NCBI RefSeq assembly: GCF_019900845.1
Contig: NZ_CP074570.1
Span: 4,402,001 to 4,466,000 of the forward strand
Length of the DNA stretch: 64,000 nt
Source of the DNA: Paraneptunicella aestuarii
GTDB lineage: Bacteria > Pseudomonadota > Gammaproteobacteria > Enterobacterales > Alteromonadaceae
Direction of reading: 5' to 3'
How positions within the stretch are numbered: position 1 is the stretch's first letter; each line of letters opens with the position of its first letter. Made by a program: the position numbers and the translations under genes. A model generated the notes under the pieces. The model had not been told where the DNA came from, did no database searches, and was given only the letters and a program-made list of their open reading frames with translations. Positions 28,178-36,401 of the stretch are shown here, piece after piece.

Positions 28178-29272
28178 ATGAAATATCAAGGAAATACAGA
28201 CTTTTCTCATCATCAGGCCGACAAAATCGGAGTATTAATTACCAACCTGGGTACTCCACAAGCGCCAACCAAACAAGCACTCAAACCTTATTTAAGAGAG
28301 TTTCTTTCTGATCCTCGAGTGGTTGAGGTGCCCAAAGTCATATGGCAATTAATATTGAACCTGATCATATTAAACGTGCGCCCCGCCAAATCTGCCCACG
28401 CCTACGCCTCGGTCTGGACAGAGCAAGGCTCACCGTTGATGCAACACACATTGGCTCAGAAAGACAAATTAGCCGCTAAACTGCATGACATGTTTGGCGA
28501 CGACGTTATTGTCGATTGCGCCATGCGTTATGGCAACCCCGCCATTAGTGATGTGATCGACAGCATGTTAAAACGCGGTGCTCGCAAACTGATCGTGTTA
28601 CCGCTATACCCGCAATACTGCGCTTCCACCACTGGCAGCACCTTCGACGCTATTGCCCACGACTTCACGACTCGTCGCTGGTTGCCCGATTTTCGCTTTA
28701 TCAGCCACTATCACGACGATGAGCGCTATATTCAAGCCATCGCCAACAGCATTGAAGCGCACCAGAAGCAAAATGGTAAGCCCGATAAACTGATTTTTTC
28801 CTATCATGGTATTCCACTGCGTTACCTGAAAAATGGCGACCCGTATCATTGCGAATGCCACAAAACCACACGCCTGGTTGCTGAAAAACTGGGGCTATCC
28901 AAAGACCAATACATGACCACCTTCCAGTCCCGATTTGGACGCGAAGAATGGTTACGCCCTTACACAGACGAAACCCTGAAATCACTGCCAGCCCAAGGTG
29001 TAAAATCCGTGCAAATGATCTGCCCGGGCTTCTCGGCAGATTGTCTGGAAACCATTGAAGAAATCGGCGTAGAAAATCGCGGTTATTTTATGCAAGCGGG
29101 GGGCGAGGACTATCAATACATTCCTTGCCTAAACAGCAGCGACCAACACATTGAGATGCTAGCAGGGTTAGTGGGCGATAACTTACAAGGTTGGAAGTCA
29201 AGTTCACAAGAAGACATAAACACTCGCGCAGAACAGTATGCGCAACATCAAAGTGAGAACCCAAATGTCTGA
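28178..29272 (+). CDS. hemH: Ferrochelatase
   Basis: Inserts Fe(II) into protoporphyrin IX, the last step of heme synthesis. 364 aa; family landmarks are [14 protein letters not shown] at the N-terminus, the metal/porphyrin site ending in [22 protein letters not shown] (catalytic His in SYHG), [16 protein letters not shown] and [15 protein letters not shown]. Its C-terminus extends about 30 polar residues beyond the core. The stop overlaps the yaiI start by 8 nt, so the two are co-translated. Confidence 0.97.
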   Translation: MKYQGNTDFSHHQADKIGVLITNLGTPQAPTKQALKPYLREFLSDPRVVEVPKVIWQLILNLIILNVRPAKSAHAYASVWTEQGSPLMQHTLAQKDKLAAKLHDMFGDDVIVDCAMRYGNPAISDVIDSMLKRGARKLIVLPLYPQYCASTTGSTFDAIAHDFTTRRWLPDFRFISHYHDDERYIQAIANSIEAHQKQNGKPDKLIFSYHGIPLRYLKNGDPYHCECHKTTRLVAEKLGLSKDQYMTTFQSRFGREEWLRPYTDETLKSLPAQGVKSVQMICPGFSADCLETIEEIGVENRGYFMQAGGEDYQYIPCLNSSDQHIEMLAGLVGDNLQGWKSSSQEDINTRAEQYAQHQSENPNV

Positions 29273-29735
29273 ACGAGCGCCCCAAATTTGGGTTGATGCC
29301 GATGCCTGCCCGAAATACGCACGAGAAACCCTATGCCGAGCAGCAGACAGAACTCACATTCATATCACCTTTGTCGCCAACACCTACCTGCGCTTACCGC
29401 CATCCGCGTACACGCAATTTGTACAGGTAGAAAAAGGCTTTGATATCGCCGACAACGAAATCGTCAAACGCGCCCAGGACGGTGACTTGGTTATCACCAG
29501 CGACATCCCCCTTGCATCGGAAGTTATCGATAAAGGAGCCCTGGCACTTGCGCCACGCGGAGAGATGTTCACCAAAACCAATATCAAATCACGCCTGAAC
29601 ATGCGCGACTTTATGGACACCATGCGCGCCAGCGGCGTAGACACCGGCGGCAGCCCCCCCATAAGCCAAACCGAACAACGAGAATTCGCCAACGAACTGG
29701 ATCGCTGGCTGGCGAAGAATAAGCCTAAAAATTAA
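29265..29735 (+). CDS. yaiI: UPF0178 (DUF188) family protein YaiI
   Basis: A 156-aa protein of the YaiI/YqxD family with the acidic start [16 protein letters not shown] and the [31 protein letters not shown] core, a PIN-like nuclease fold whose substrate is unknown. ATG 29265 lies inside the hemH stop region and is the usual family start; the frame upstream of it is not conserved. Confidence 0.92.
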   Translation: MSERAPQIWVDADACPKYARETLCRAADRTHIHITFVANTYLRLPPSAYTQFVQVEKGFDIADNEIVKRAQDGDLVITSDIPLASEVIDKGALALAPRGEMFTKTNIKSRLNMRDFMDTMRASGVDTGGSPPISQTEQREFANELDRWLAKNKPKN

Positions 29736-29850
29736 GTCGATAGAGCTCCTGAGATAAACTCAGTATGACGCTCATTCTCTATATCAGTTTTGTTCTATAT
29801 AAACCTTACGCTATAGAAGCATTAAGCCAGATGATGTTTATACTCAATAT

Positions 29851-30138
29851 CGTCATTCTGGCGAAGGTCTGAATCTCTCACCAATTCGGCTTGACCCAAA
29901 GCGACGTTAGTAGTTCAATCCCCCACTAGCTTGTCATCTCCATGCAGATGGGGATCCATAAACTCGGAATTTGAACCAAAGTACTTCGTTGCAAGCAACT
30001 GCGTTTATGGGTTCCTGCCTTCGCAGGAACGACAGGAAGTGTATGGATTTAAGCTTGGAATAAAGAGATGCTGATAGCCATCAGCATGATGAAATAAAAT
30101 GTCATACAAACCATTCCTGCCGTTTTTCTATATGGCAG
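29851..30138 (+). repeat. 288-bp direct repeat, left copy (flanks NLR island)
   Basis: Starts CGTCATTCTGGCGAAGG and ends TTCTATATGGCAG. It is closely similar throughout, with the same orientation and length, to 33015-33302. Its inner part holds GGTTCCTGCCTTCGCAGGAAC, a small palindrome like those in many dispersed intergenic repeats, and another pair GATGCTGATAGCCATCAGCAT. No coding frame is conserved between the copies. Confidence 0.9.
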
Positions 30139-30140
30139 TA

Positions 30141-30302
30141 ATGATCCAACCAAAAAACAACGGCTCTTCACTTTTAAAATCACATCCCAAATCGCATTTA
30201 AAATCACACCTACGAAGCCAGTTTAAAAAAGCGAAAAAGCAGGTAGATCAGATGATAGACAACAGCGCCGATGCGAGCTTATTCGCGTTGGTGGACGAGT
30301 GA
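30141..30302 (+). CDS. Possible small basic protein, 53 aa
   Basis: A short frame beginning at the right end of the left direct repeat. It has an internal tandem KSHPKSHLKSHL segment, then QFKKAKKQVDQMIDNSADASLFALVDE. There is no good ribosome binding site and I recognise no family. It may be spurious. Confidence 0.25.
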   Translation: MIQPKNNGSSLLKSHPKSHLKSHLRSQFKKAKKQVDQMIDNSADASLFALVDE

Positions 30303-30353
30303 ATCTGGTTGAATAAGATTCAATAAAAAGTAGCAAAAAAACACCAGAAAAAT

Positions 30354-30425
30354 ACGGCTTTTAAACAAATCATCCAAGGCACAACCTCAATCCTCTATTA
30401 CATTTATCATTTGTTTAAAAGCCGT
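30354..30425 (-). terminator. 17-bp perfect inverted repeat downstream of the NLR gene
   Basis: ACGGCTTTTAAACAAAT (30354-30370) and its exact complement (30409-30425) enclose 38 nt. Positioned about 95 nt after the NLR stop codon, it could end transcription. The arms are long for a terminator and could also be the ends of a tiny mobile or structural element. Confidence 0.5.
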
Positions 30426-30519
30426 AAGGTATCGCGTAACTTATTAACCTAAAACAATATTCTAAACAATGGCCTGTACCTATATACCTCTTGAAAGAAT
30501 CAGACGCATTCAAACCAAA

Positions 30520-32436
30520 TTACACAGACTGCTCTACATTGATAATTTGCCATGCCAAAAGCACATCCGACTCCAAAGACTGAACATCAAAATCTGATGC
30601 CACTTCACCACTTTTTAATTTTTCAACAAATGACTGAATAACCATTAAAAAGTTTCCAGCTACAGTTTTTGTATGAGGATGTTCCTGACCTAACTTTATT
30701 TTCATTATAGCTAAAGCTCGTTTATACAACGGCAACGCCCTGTCATACGCTCCCATTGCTCTGTGTAAACCGCCAAGATTGTTTAACGTCGTCGCGACAT
30801 CTGGATGCTCGGGACCCAATACCGCTTCACTAATAACTAACGCTCGCTCATACAACGGCAACGCCTTCTCATACGCTCCCATTGATTCATATAAACCACC
30901 AAGATTGTTTAACGTCGTCGCGACAGATGGATGCTCGGGACCCAATACCGCTTCACTAATAACTAACGCTCGCTCATACAACGGCAACGCCTTCTCATAC
31001 GCTCCCATTGCTCTGTGTAAACCGCCAAGATTGTTTAACGTCGTCGCGACAGATGGATGCTCGGGACCCAATACCGCTTCACTAATAACTAACGCTCGCT
31101 CATACAACGGCAACGCCTTCTCATACGCTCCCATTGCTCTGTGTAAACCGCCAAGATTGTTTAACGTCGTCGCGACATCTGGATGCTCGGGACCCAATAC
31201 CGCTTCCCTAATAACTAACGCTCGCTCATACAACGGCAACGCATGAAGGTAGCTGCCCTGATATTGAAAACGATAAGCCGTTTGGTGCAATGCCAGCGCA
31301 AAAGTGCTGCTCTTATGAAAGATGTAGGTGAAAAACTGTTGTAGAGGCTGTAATAAATGAAAATCTCCGGGAAATCGACTGTTAAAATGTTCGTCAGACA
31401 AACTAGCAATTATTTGCTTTAAATAAGCATCTAATGTTTTTTCCTGAATAACAGATATTAACGAACCAGATTCATTCCCCGTGTTAAATAGTTGTCTGGC
31501 AACATCCGAAACAACTGGATGCAGGTTATAACGTCTATCTTCAGTTCTAGCAATCCATCCTAGTTTCTCAAGCTGATTAAGTTCTTTAAGACTCTCTAGC
31601 TGGAACCACTCTTTGACTCTCTTTTTATCAAAATCTGCACCATTAAAATGCCCTAATAAAAATAAAATATGCTGATACCTTTCATCCAGCTCAGCAATAT
31701 TAAATAATGACCGTAATGCATCGGTCAGGTGTTCTGTATGATCCTTACCATCTTTTAGGTAATCAGCTTCTTCATCCAGTGCATGACTCAAATCGAAACC
31801 ATGTTGCTTTAACTTTTCCAGCATTTCGGACGGTTTAAGCTCACCGGCATCCATCGTTTTTGCGATCAATTCGATCGTTAACGTATGTTGCCCGGCTTTA
31901 GCAATAAGCACCTCAACCAATTCTCTTTCTTCAGTTTTATAAAAACACTGAAACAACTTGTAGCAATGTTCTTTAGAAAGAAAGCCTACAGGCTGGGCAA
32001 CAAACCCCTGGAGTTTTTGTCGAGAGGTGGCTATTAGGGTAAAACCTGCATGACCTATATTCTTGAATTGGTGAAGCAGATGATCATCAGGATCACGAAT
32101 ATCATCTAGAACACAGAGAATTTTTCCAGTGAAATGACCAAAACGTTCGATAAGCACGGCAGGATCATCTTCTATTTTCAGCCGCTGATAAATTTGACTT
32201 CCCAACAAACCGGTTTCTATGCCGTCCCTACAACTTACCCAGGCAATATGATCAAAGTGAGATAAAGCAACGCCATTAAACCACCGGGCACAAAGCGTAG
32301 ATTTACCAATGCCCCCTAAACCGGAAAGTAATACTAAATTCTTGTTTTTTTCATTAACAACGGCTTCGCTTAAAGCATCCAGTTCCACTTGCCGTCCAAC
32401 AAAGTCAGGGCATTCAGGAGGGCAAGTGGTTAAGAC
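30520..32436 (-). CDS. NB-ARC/TPR (NLR-like STAND) ATPase, -1-frame part of a frameshift fusion
   Basis: Read from the slip at 32436 this frame encodes 638 residues, giving a 772-aa fusion with the upstream ORF; without frameshifting the only start is GTG 32388 (622 aa). Just after the slip comes CPDFVGRQVELDAL, the FVGR motif that opens NB-ARC modules, then Walker A GLGGIGKST, Walker B LCVLDD and sensor-like ATSRQ, then a winged-helix region. The C-terminal 230 residues are kinesin-light-chain-type TPRs (ALPLYERALVISEAVLGPEHP), including four nearly identical 42-aa units. Bacterial STAND proteins of this design are sensors that oligomerise on a trigger, often in antiphage defence. A FVGR motif lying upstream of the GTG strongly favours the fusion as the functional form. 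The trigger and effector activity are unknown. Confidence 0.85.
   Translation of the reverse strand, partial: VLTTCPPECPDFVGRQVELDALSEAVVNEKNKNLVLLSGLGGIGKSTLCARWFNGVALSHFDHIAWVSCRDGIETGLLGSQIYQRLKIEDDPAVLIERFGHFTGKILCVLDDIRDPDDHLLHQFKNIGHAGFTLIATSRQKLQGFVAQPVGFLSKEHCYKLFQCFYKTEERELVEVLIAKAGQHTLTIELIAKTMDAGELKPSEMLEKLKQHGFDLSHALDEEADYLKDGKDHTEHLTDALRSLFNIAELDERYQHILFLLGHFNGADFDKKRVKEWFQLESLKELNQLEKLGWIARTEDRRYNLHPVVSDVARQLFNTGNESGSLISVIQEKTLDAYLKQIIASLSDEHFNSRFPGDFHLLQPLQQFFTYIFHKSSTFALALHQTAYRFQYQGSYLHALPLYERALVIREAVLGPEHPDVATTLNNLGGLHRAMGAYEKALPLYERALVISEAVLGPEHPSVATTLNNLGGLHRAMGAYEKALPLYERALVISEAVLGPEHPSVATTLNNLGGLYESMGAYEKALPLYERALVISEAVLGPEHPDVATTLNNLGGLHRAMGAYDRALPLYKRALAIMKIKLGQEHPHTKTVAGNFLMVIQSFVEKLKSGEVASDFDVQSLESDVLLAWQIINVEQSV
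30749..31252 (-). repeat. Four tandem 126-bp repeats within the NLR gene
   Basis: Unit boundaries at 30749, 30875, 31001, 31127 and 31252 (each GCTCCCATTG... on the plus strand) are spaced exactly 126 bp, encoding 42-aa TPR units. The copies differ at only a few positions (CTCTGTG versus ATTCATA; ACATCTG versus ACAGATG), so they were duplicated or homogenised recently. A diverged unit lies on the C-terminal side. Confidence 0.95.
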
Positions 32437-32456
32437 TTTTTTGCAGGAGCAACCTC
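32385..32456 (-). promoter_or_regulatory. Predicted -1 programmed ribosomal frameshift signal (dnaX-like)
   Basis: Reading the minus strand 5' to 3': GAGG (32456-32453), 10 nt, the heptamer A AAA AAG (32442-32436) in the zero frame GCA AAA AAG, then TCT TAA stop (6 nt), then CCACTTGCC (32429-32421), a 27-nt loop, and GGCAAGTGG (32393-32385), a perfect 9-bp stem. Zero frame gives the 135-aa protein; a -1 slip enters the NB-ARC frame exactly. The E. coli dnaX signal uses the same GCA AAA AAG heptamer with an upstream Shine-Dalgarno-like stimulator at the same 10-nt distance and a downstream stem at about the same distance. The 3' arm of the stem also contains the GTG 32388 codon and would hide it from initiating ribosomes. 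Confidence 0.8.
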
Positions 32457-32837
32457 GCTTTCTGTTGATTGCCCTTTAGTATCGAAATTTAATGTAGGAT
32501 TATTAAGTATAGCGCCCTGAAAATTAAATTGATTATGAAGATCGCCCTCAATATTCGTTTCCTGCTTATTTTGGGTATTCTCTTGCTTAACGTCTGCTAA
32601 GACTTTATTCCACAAACTTGAAGACTGAATATACTCTGTTAATGCAGTTGTATCTGCTCGCACTTCCTGAGGAATGTTTCCGGTCAGTTCTGAGAGGCTG
32701 GTCGCGGTTTCATCACTAAAGATCCAACCTTTTAGCTTTTCCCTTAAGTGCGGAACCATAATTGCTCCGCCGTTTTTTAATACGTCGTAAGTAAGATTAA
32801 TAAATACGCCCGCAGATAGAACGGCTACATCCATCAT
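32430..32837 (-). CDS. N-terminal domain of the NLR-like protein, zero-frame product (135 aa)
   Basis: ATG 32837 (a second ATG follows at once) has AAAGGA 9 nt upstream. Residues 4-35 are hydrophobic/mixed (VAVLSAGVFINLTYDVLKNGGAIMVP), 36-90 helical and charged (LREKLKGWIF, LWNKVLADVKQE), and 95-120 a beta-like segment (NIEGDLHNQFNFQGAILNNP) of the kind often found between an effector-associated domain and NB-ARC in bacterial STAND proteins. The frame stops at TAA 32430 directly after a GCA AAA AAG slippery site. So it is probably both a free protein and the N-terminus of a fusion with the ATPase. No known effector fold was recognised. Confidence 0.8.
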   Translation of the reverse strand: MMDVAVLSAGVFINLTYDVLKNGGAIMVPHLREKLKGWIFSDETATSLSELTGNIPQEVRADTTALTEYIQSSSLWNKVLADVKQENTQNKQETNIEGDLHNQFNFQGAILNNPTLNFDTKGQSTESEVAPAKKS

Positions 32838-32967
32838 GGTAAGAAATCCTTTAAGCAAGTTAACATACCACCAAGCATATTTTATTAATGGATATTTTTA
32901 AAGGCTTTTAAAACTGCATTTATCTACTGGGATTTTCGGACTCCCGTGTTCTATTAAAGCGAGATTA

Positions 32968-33012
32968 GATTCCCGCCTGCGCGGGAACGACGGGAAGTAT
33001 ATGGATTTAAGC
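32968..33012 (+). repeat. Partial third copy of the island-flanking repeat
   Basis: GATTCCCGCCTGCGCGGGAAC and the following ACGGGAAGTATATGGATTTAAGC match the inner palindrome section of the 288-bp repeats (30014-30054; 33177-33220). It sits immediately before the right copy, implying tandem or nested insertion. Confidence 0.7.
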
Positions 33013-33014
33013 AT

Positions 33015-33302
33015 CGTCATTCTGGCGAAGGCCAGAATCTCTCACCAGTTCTGCTTGACCAAAAACAACATTAGTCGCTCAAGCCCCCACTAATTTGTCA
33101 TTCCCACGCAGATGGGGATCCATAAACTCGGAATTTGAACCAAAGTACTTCGTTGCAAACGACTGAGTCTATGGGTTCCTGCCTTCACAGGAACGACGAG
33201 AGGTGTATAGATTTAAACTTGGAATAAAGAGATGCTGATAGCCATCAGCATGACGAGATAAAATGTAATACAAGCCATTCCTGCCATTTTCTATATGGCA
33301 GG
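33015..33302 (+). repeat. 288-bp direct repeat, right copy (flanks NLR island)
   Basis: Same length and orientation as 29851-30138, with scattered substitutions. Core blocks such as GGGGATCCATAAACTCGGAA and AAGTACTTCGTTGCAA are identical in both. It ends 31 nt before the proA stop codon. Confidence 0.9.
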
Positions 33303-33332
33303 AATTATCCAAATAAAAGTCAGGGGCAATCT

Positions 33333-34583
33333 CTACCCCCGAATTTGTCCCTCGCCTAACACGACAAACTTTTCTGTCGTCAACGATTCTGCGCCCATTG
33401 GGCCGTAGGCGTGAAGTTTGCTGGTAGAAATGCCGATTTCTGCGCCCAGGCCAAGTTGTCCGCCATCGGAAAAGCGCGAAGAGGCATTGACCATGACCAC
33501 CGCAGAGTTAATCTCGCGAGTAAAGCGGTTGGCGGTGCTGTAATCCTGAGTGATGATCACGTCGGTATGGCCTGAGCCGTATTCCTGAATATGCTCGACC
33601 GCAGCGTCATAATCAGCGACGATACGCACAGCAATTTCCAGTGCCAGATATTCAACATGCCAATCCTCTTCGGTCGCGGCTTCGGCCCCATCAAAATACG
33701 AAATAGCCTTTTCACACGCATGGACTTTCACCGATTTTTCCGCAAAGAGCTGAGCAACCACTGGCATAAAGTCAGCCGCGATGGATTCGTGAACCAGCAA
33801 GGTTTCCAGTGAATTACACACGCTAACACGTTGAGTTTTTCCGTTGTCGAGAATATTGAGCGCCTTGGCTAAATCCGCATCCTTGTCCACGTACAAATGA
33901 CACACACCTTTATAGTGTTGGATCACGGGAATGCGGCTATTTGCCGTCACGTAGCGGATCAAACCTTCTCCGCCGCGAGGAATAATCAAATCCACGTCAT
34001 CGCTCAAGGTAAGTAATTCTTGCATGATGGCGCGGTCAGGATCAGGGATAACGACAACCGCATCCGCAGCAACACCATGCTGTTCAAAAGCAGCATGTAA
34101 ACATTCAGCCAAAGCCAGATTGGAGTGAAGTGCTTCTTTGCCACCGCGCAAAATCACGCCATTACCGGCTTTAAAGCACAATGCAGCAGCATCAATAGTC
34201 ACGTTAGGGCGAGCTTCATAAATCATGGCTATTACGCCAAGCGGGATACGCATTTTTCCCACTTGAATACCACTGGGCAGGCGCTTGATATTATTGATAC
34301 TGCCAACCGGATCGGGCTGACCCGCAATTTCTCTCACCGCATCGGCAATGCCTTGCAAACGCGCATGATCCAGCATCAAGCGATCCAGCATGGAAGCTTC
34401 GATACCATTTTGTTCAGCGTCTTGCAGGTCTCGCTTATTCGCGGCAATGATGTGCTCTGCACGTTGATGAATTTGCTCCGCTACGCTCATAAGCACAGCG
34501 TCTTTTTCCTGACTGGATAAATTGGCTAATTGCCTCGACGCCAGTTTGACTTTCTTGGCGGCGTCTTTAACAGAAAAACTCAT
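33333..34583 (-). CDS. proA: Gamma-glutamyl phosphate reductase
   Basis: NADPH-dependent aldehyde dehydrogenase-superfamily enzyme, second step of proline synthesis from glutamate. 416 aa; landmarks: PLGVIAMIYEARPNVTIDAAALCFKAGNGVILRGGKEA, IIPRGGEGLI, the catalytic-Cys segment KTQRVSVCNSLETLLVH and the C-terminal FSDGGQLGLGAEIGISTSKLHAYGPMG. It follows proB on the same strand after 142 nt. Product is glutamate-5-semialdehyde, made from the ProB product. Confidence 0.98.
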   Translation of the reverse strand: MSFSVKDAAKKVKLASRQLANLSSQEKDAVLMSVAEQIHQRAEHIIAANKRDLQDAEQNGIEASMLDRLMLDHARLQGIADAVREIAGQPDPVGSINNIKRLPSGIQVGKMRIPLGVIAMIYEARPNVTIDAAALCFKAGNGVILRGGKEALHSNLALAECLHAAFEQHGVAADAVVVIPDPDRAIMQELLTLSDDVDLIIPRGGEGLIRYVTANSRIPVIQHYKGVCHLYVDKDADLAKALNILDNGKTQRVSVCNSLETLLVHESIAADFMPVVAQLFAEKSVKVHACEKAISYFDGAEAATEEDWHVEYLALEIAVRIVADYDAAVEHIQEYGSGHTDVIITQDYSTANRFTREINSAVVMVNASSRFSDGGQLGLGAEIGISTSKLHAYGPMGAESLTTEKFVVLGEGQIRG

Positions 34584-34725
34584 TCACTACTCCAACTATT
34601 CTTTTCACTATGTTCTTTTCGCACTGGCTTTGTCACAGCATCGCCCATTTAACAACTTAAGGTCAGTGCTCTATCTACTTTCTTGTTATTTTTCTGTCGT
34701 TTTTTATGTTCTATTTACCAGGCTC

Positions 34726-35832
34726 TTATTTACTAAAGACCAGCACCATATCATCCCGATGTACCACGGCTTCACCATAAGTGTAGCCAATGGCCTGTTC
34801 AATTTTGTCGCTACGTAAGCCTTTAATGGCACTTAAATCGTCAGAGCTATATAAGGACAATCCTTTGGCAATATTGCCTCCATCAAAGACGATGTTTACC
34901 GCTTCGCCCGGCTTAAACCCACCTTTAACTTCGATAATCCCCGACGGTAACAGTGAAGCACCTCGTTCTGTAATCGCCTTACGAGCGCCGTCATCCACAT
35001 GAATTTCGCCCGCAGTTTTCAAAGTGTGCTTTAGCCAGCGAGCACGAGCATTGTCTTGGGTTTGCCCGGAACGAAACAGCGTACCTTTGACTTTACCCGC
35101 TAATAAAGCGTCAAACACGTCGCCTTTACGACCATTTACAATTAGCGTTTGAATACCACTTTTACTGCATTTTTCCGCCGCTTCCAGCTTGGTTTTCATT
35201 CCGCCAGTACCAACACTGGAACCTGCGCCACCAGCAAGTTTGAAAATTTCCGGAGTAATGGTTTCCACTTCCTCAATCAAAGTAGCATCGGGGTTCTTAC
35301 GCGGATCTGCCGTAAATAGGCCATCAATATCAGAACAGATAATCAAGGTGTCGGCTTGAGAAACCAGTGCTGTGTATGCAGCCAGATTATCGTTATCGCC
35401 CACTTTAAGTTCGTTAACCGCAACCGAATCGTTTTCATTCACGATAGGCAAGGCTTCTCTTGCCAACAGCTCGCGCAGGGTGTTTTGAATATTCACATAA
35501 CGAGTGCGGTTGTGCAGGTCGTCATAGGTGAGAAGGATTTGCGCGCAAGGGAAATCAAAAAAGCGCGCCCAGTTCGCCATCATACGAGTTTGACCAATCG
35601 CTGCCATCGCCTGTTTTTCTGCGATCGACGGCGCATGGCGCGTAGCTACATTGGCGCGTCCGGCGGCAACGCTGCCAGAAGACACCAACACAACCTGTTT
35701 GCCTTGCAATCGGCTTTCGGTAATAAACCGGGCGATGGCTAATAAATATTTCGCGCTGCATTGAGTACCGTCGGGCGCAATAAGAGCGCTCCCAACTTTA
35801 ATCACCGCTCTTTGCCATTCAAAATTCAACAT
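34726..35832 (-). CDS. proB: Glutamate 5-kinase
   Basis: First, feedback-controlled enzyme of proline synthesis. 368 aa from ATG 35832, which has GAGG 7 nt upstream (the frame is open to a TTG at 35838). Amino-acid-kinase domain with VIKVGSALI, LVSSGSVAAG, NENDSVAVNELKVGDNDNLAA and SSVGTGGMKTKLEAAEKC; then a C-terminal PUA domain (about 285-365), as in the long form. Heads a proB-proA unit. Confidence 0.98.
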   Translation of the reverse strand: MLNFEWQRAVIKVGSALIAPDGTQCSAKYLLAIARFITESRLQGKQVVLVSSGSVAAGRANVATRHAPSIAEKQAMAAIGQTRMMANWARFFDFPCAQILLTYDDLHNRTRYVNIQNTLRELLAREALPIVNENDSVAVNELKVGDNDNLAAYTALVSQADTLIICSDIDGLFTADPRKNPDATLIEEVETITPEIFKLAGGAGSSVGTGGMKTKLEAAEKCSKSGIQTLIVNGRKGDVFDALLAGKVKGTLFRSGQTQDNARARWLKHTLKTAGEIHVDDGARKAITERGASLLPSGIIEVKGGFKPGEAVNIVFDGGNIAKGLSLYSSDDLSAIKGLRSDKIEQAIGYTYGEAVVHRDDMVLVFSK

Positions 35833-36401
35833 ACCCAAACCTCAGACTCACGCTGCACCAGTTAAGCCATAAGACTCAAACCATTAGACTCTATGCAAAA
35901 GAATAGAGCCGTTAGATTACGAAAAATACGGCGATACACAAGTAAGAAACAGGGGTGAAAACACAAAAAAACTCAATTTGTGACAAAACAATACATTTAA
36001 CTAACAGATTGAGATAAAGAAGTTGTCCAAAATCCATGAGTCGAGTCAGAGAAACAGAGTCTGAAACCTGAAACCCGCTGACTGACAACCAGATGAAAAC
36101 ACACACACTCAACGTGATCACTACTTTTGACTCAAGAGAATCATTAATCAAATTGCAACGACAGGGAAAATAGCCAGGGATGGTTTTCTTGTTTTCAGCT
36201 CTACTTCAAGTGTGATCAAATTCATCTATTTCTCTCATATTCGTCGATATTTCACATTTCTTCACAAATAGCCCGCTTGACTAAGAGAAGGTGGGATTCT
36301 ACATTAGCGCCCTGATTAAAGGCTGCGCCCTTGTTGATACTCAGCACCTTACAGATTTCTTCACCTTGTCACTCAAGCATTAACCAACGTAGGCACCACT
36401 A
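35833..36401. other. Intergenic region between proB and MipA gene
   Basis: A 569-bp divergent spacer without a supported gene. A minus-strand frame at 35912-36151 is hydrophobic but has no ribosome binding site. It should contain the proB promoter and the promoter of the MipA/DUF3019 genes. Confidence 0.4.

Noticed and set aside
30779-31246. 155-codon ORF on the plus strand opposite the TPR repeats
   Set aside because: It is the antisense shadow of the repeats; its periodic translation simply mirrors the 126-bp units.
30749-31252. CRISPR array
   Set aside because: The units are 126 bp, contiguous, in frame and protein-coding, with no unique spacers.
32385-32442. A sequencing error or simple frameshift mutation joining the NLR ORFs
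   Set aside because: Possible in a run of A, but the co-occurrence of an exact dnaX-type heptamer, a spaced upstream GAGG and a spaced perfect stem makes a chance error less likely. It remains the main alternative to programmed frameshifting.
29851-33302. Composite transposon carrying the NLR locus
   Set aside because: The flanking repeats have no transposase and no recognised IS ends; they look like intergenic repeats that may recombine.
35912-36151. 79-codon ORF between proB and the MipA gene
   Set aside because: Hydrophobic but without ribosome binding site or recognisable motif, in an AT-rich promoter region.
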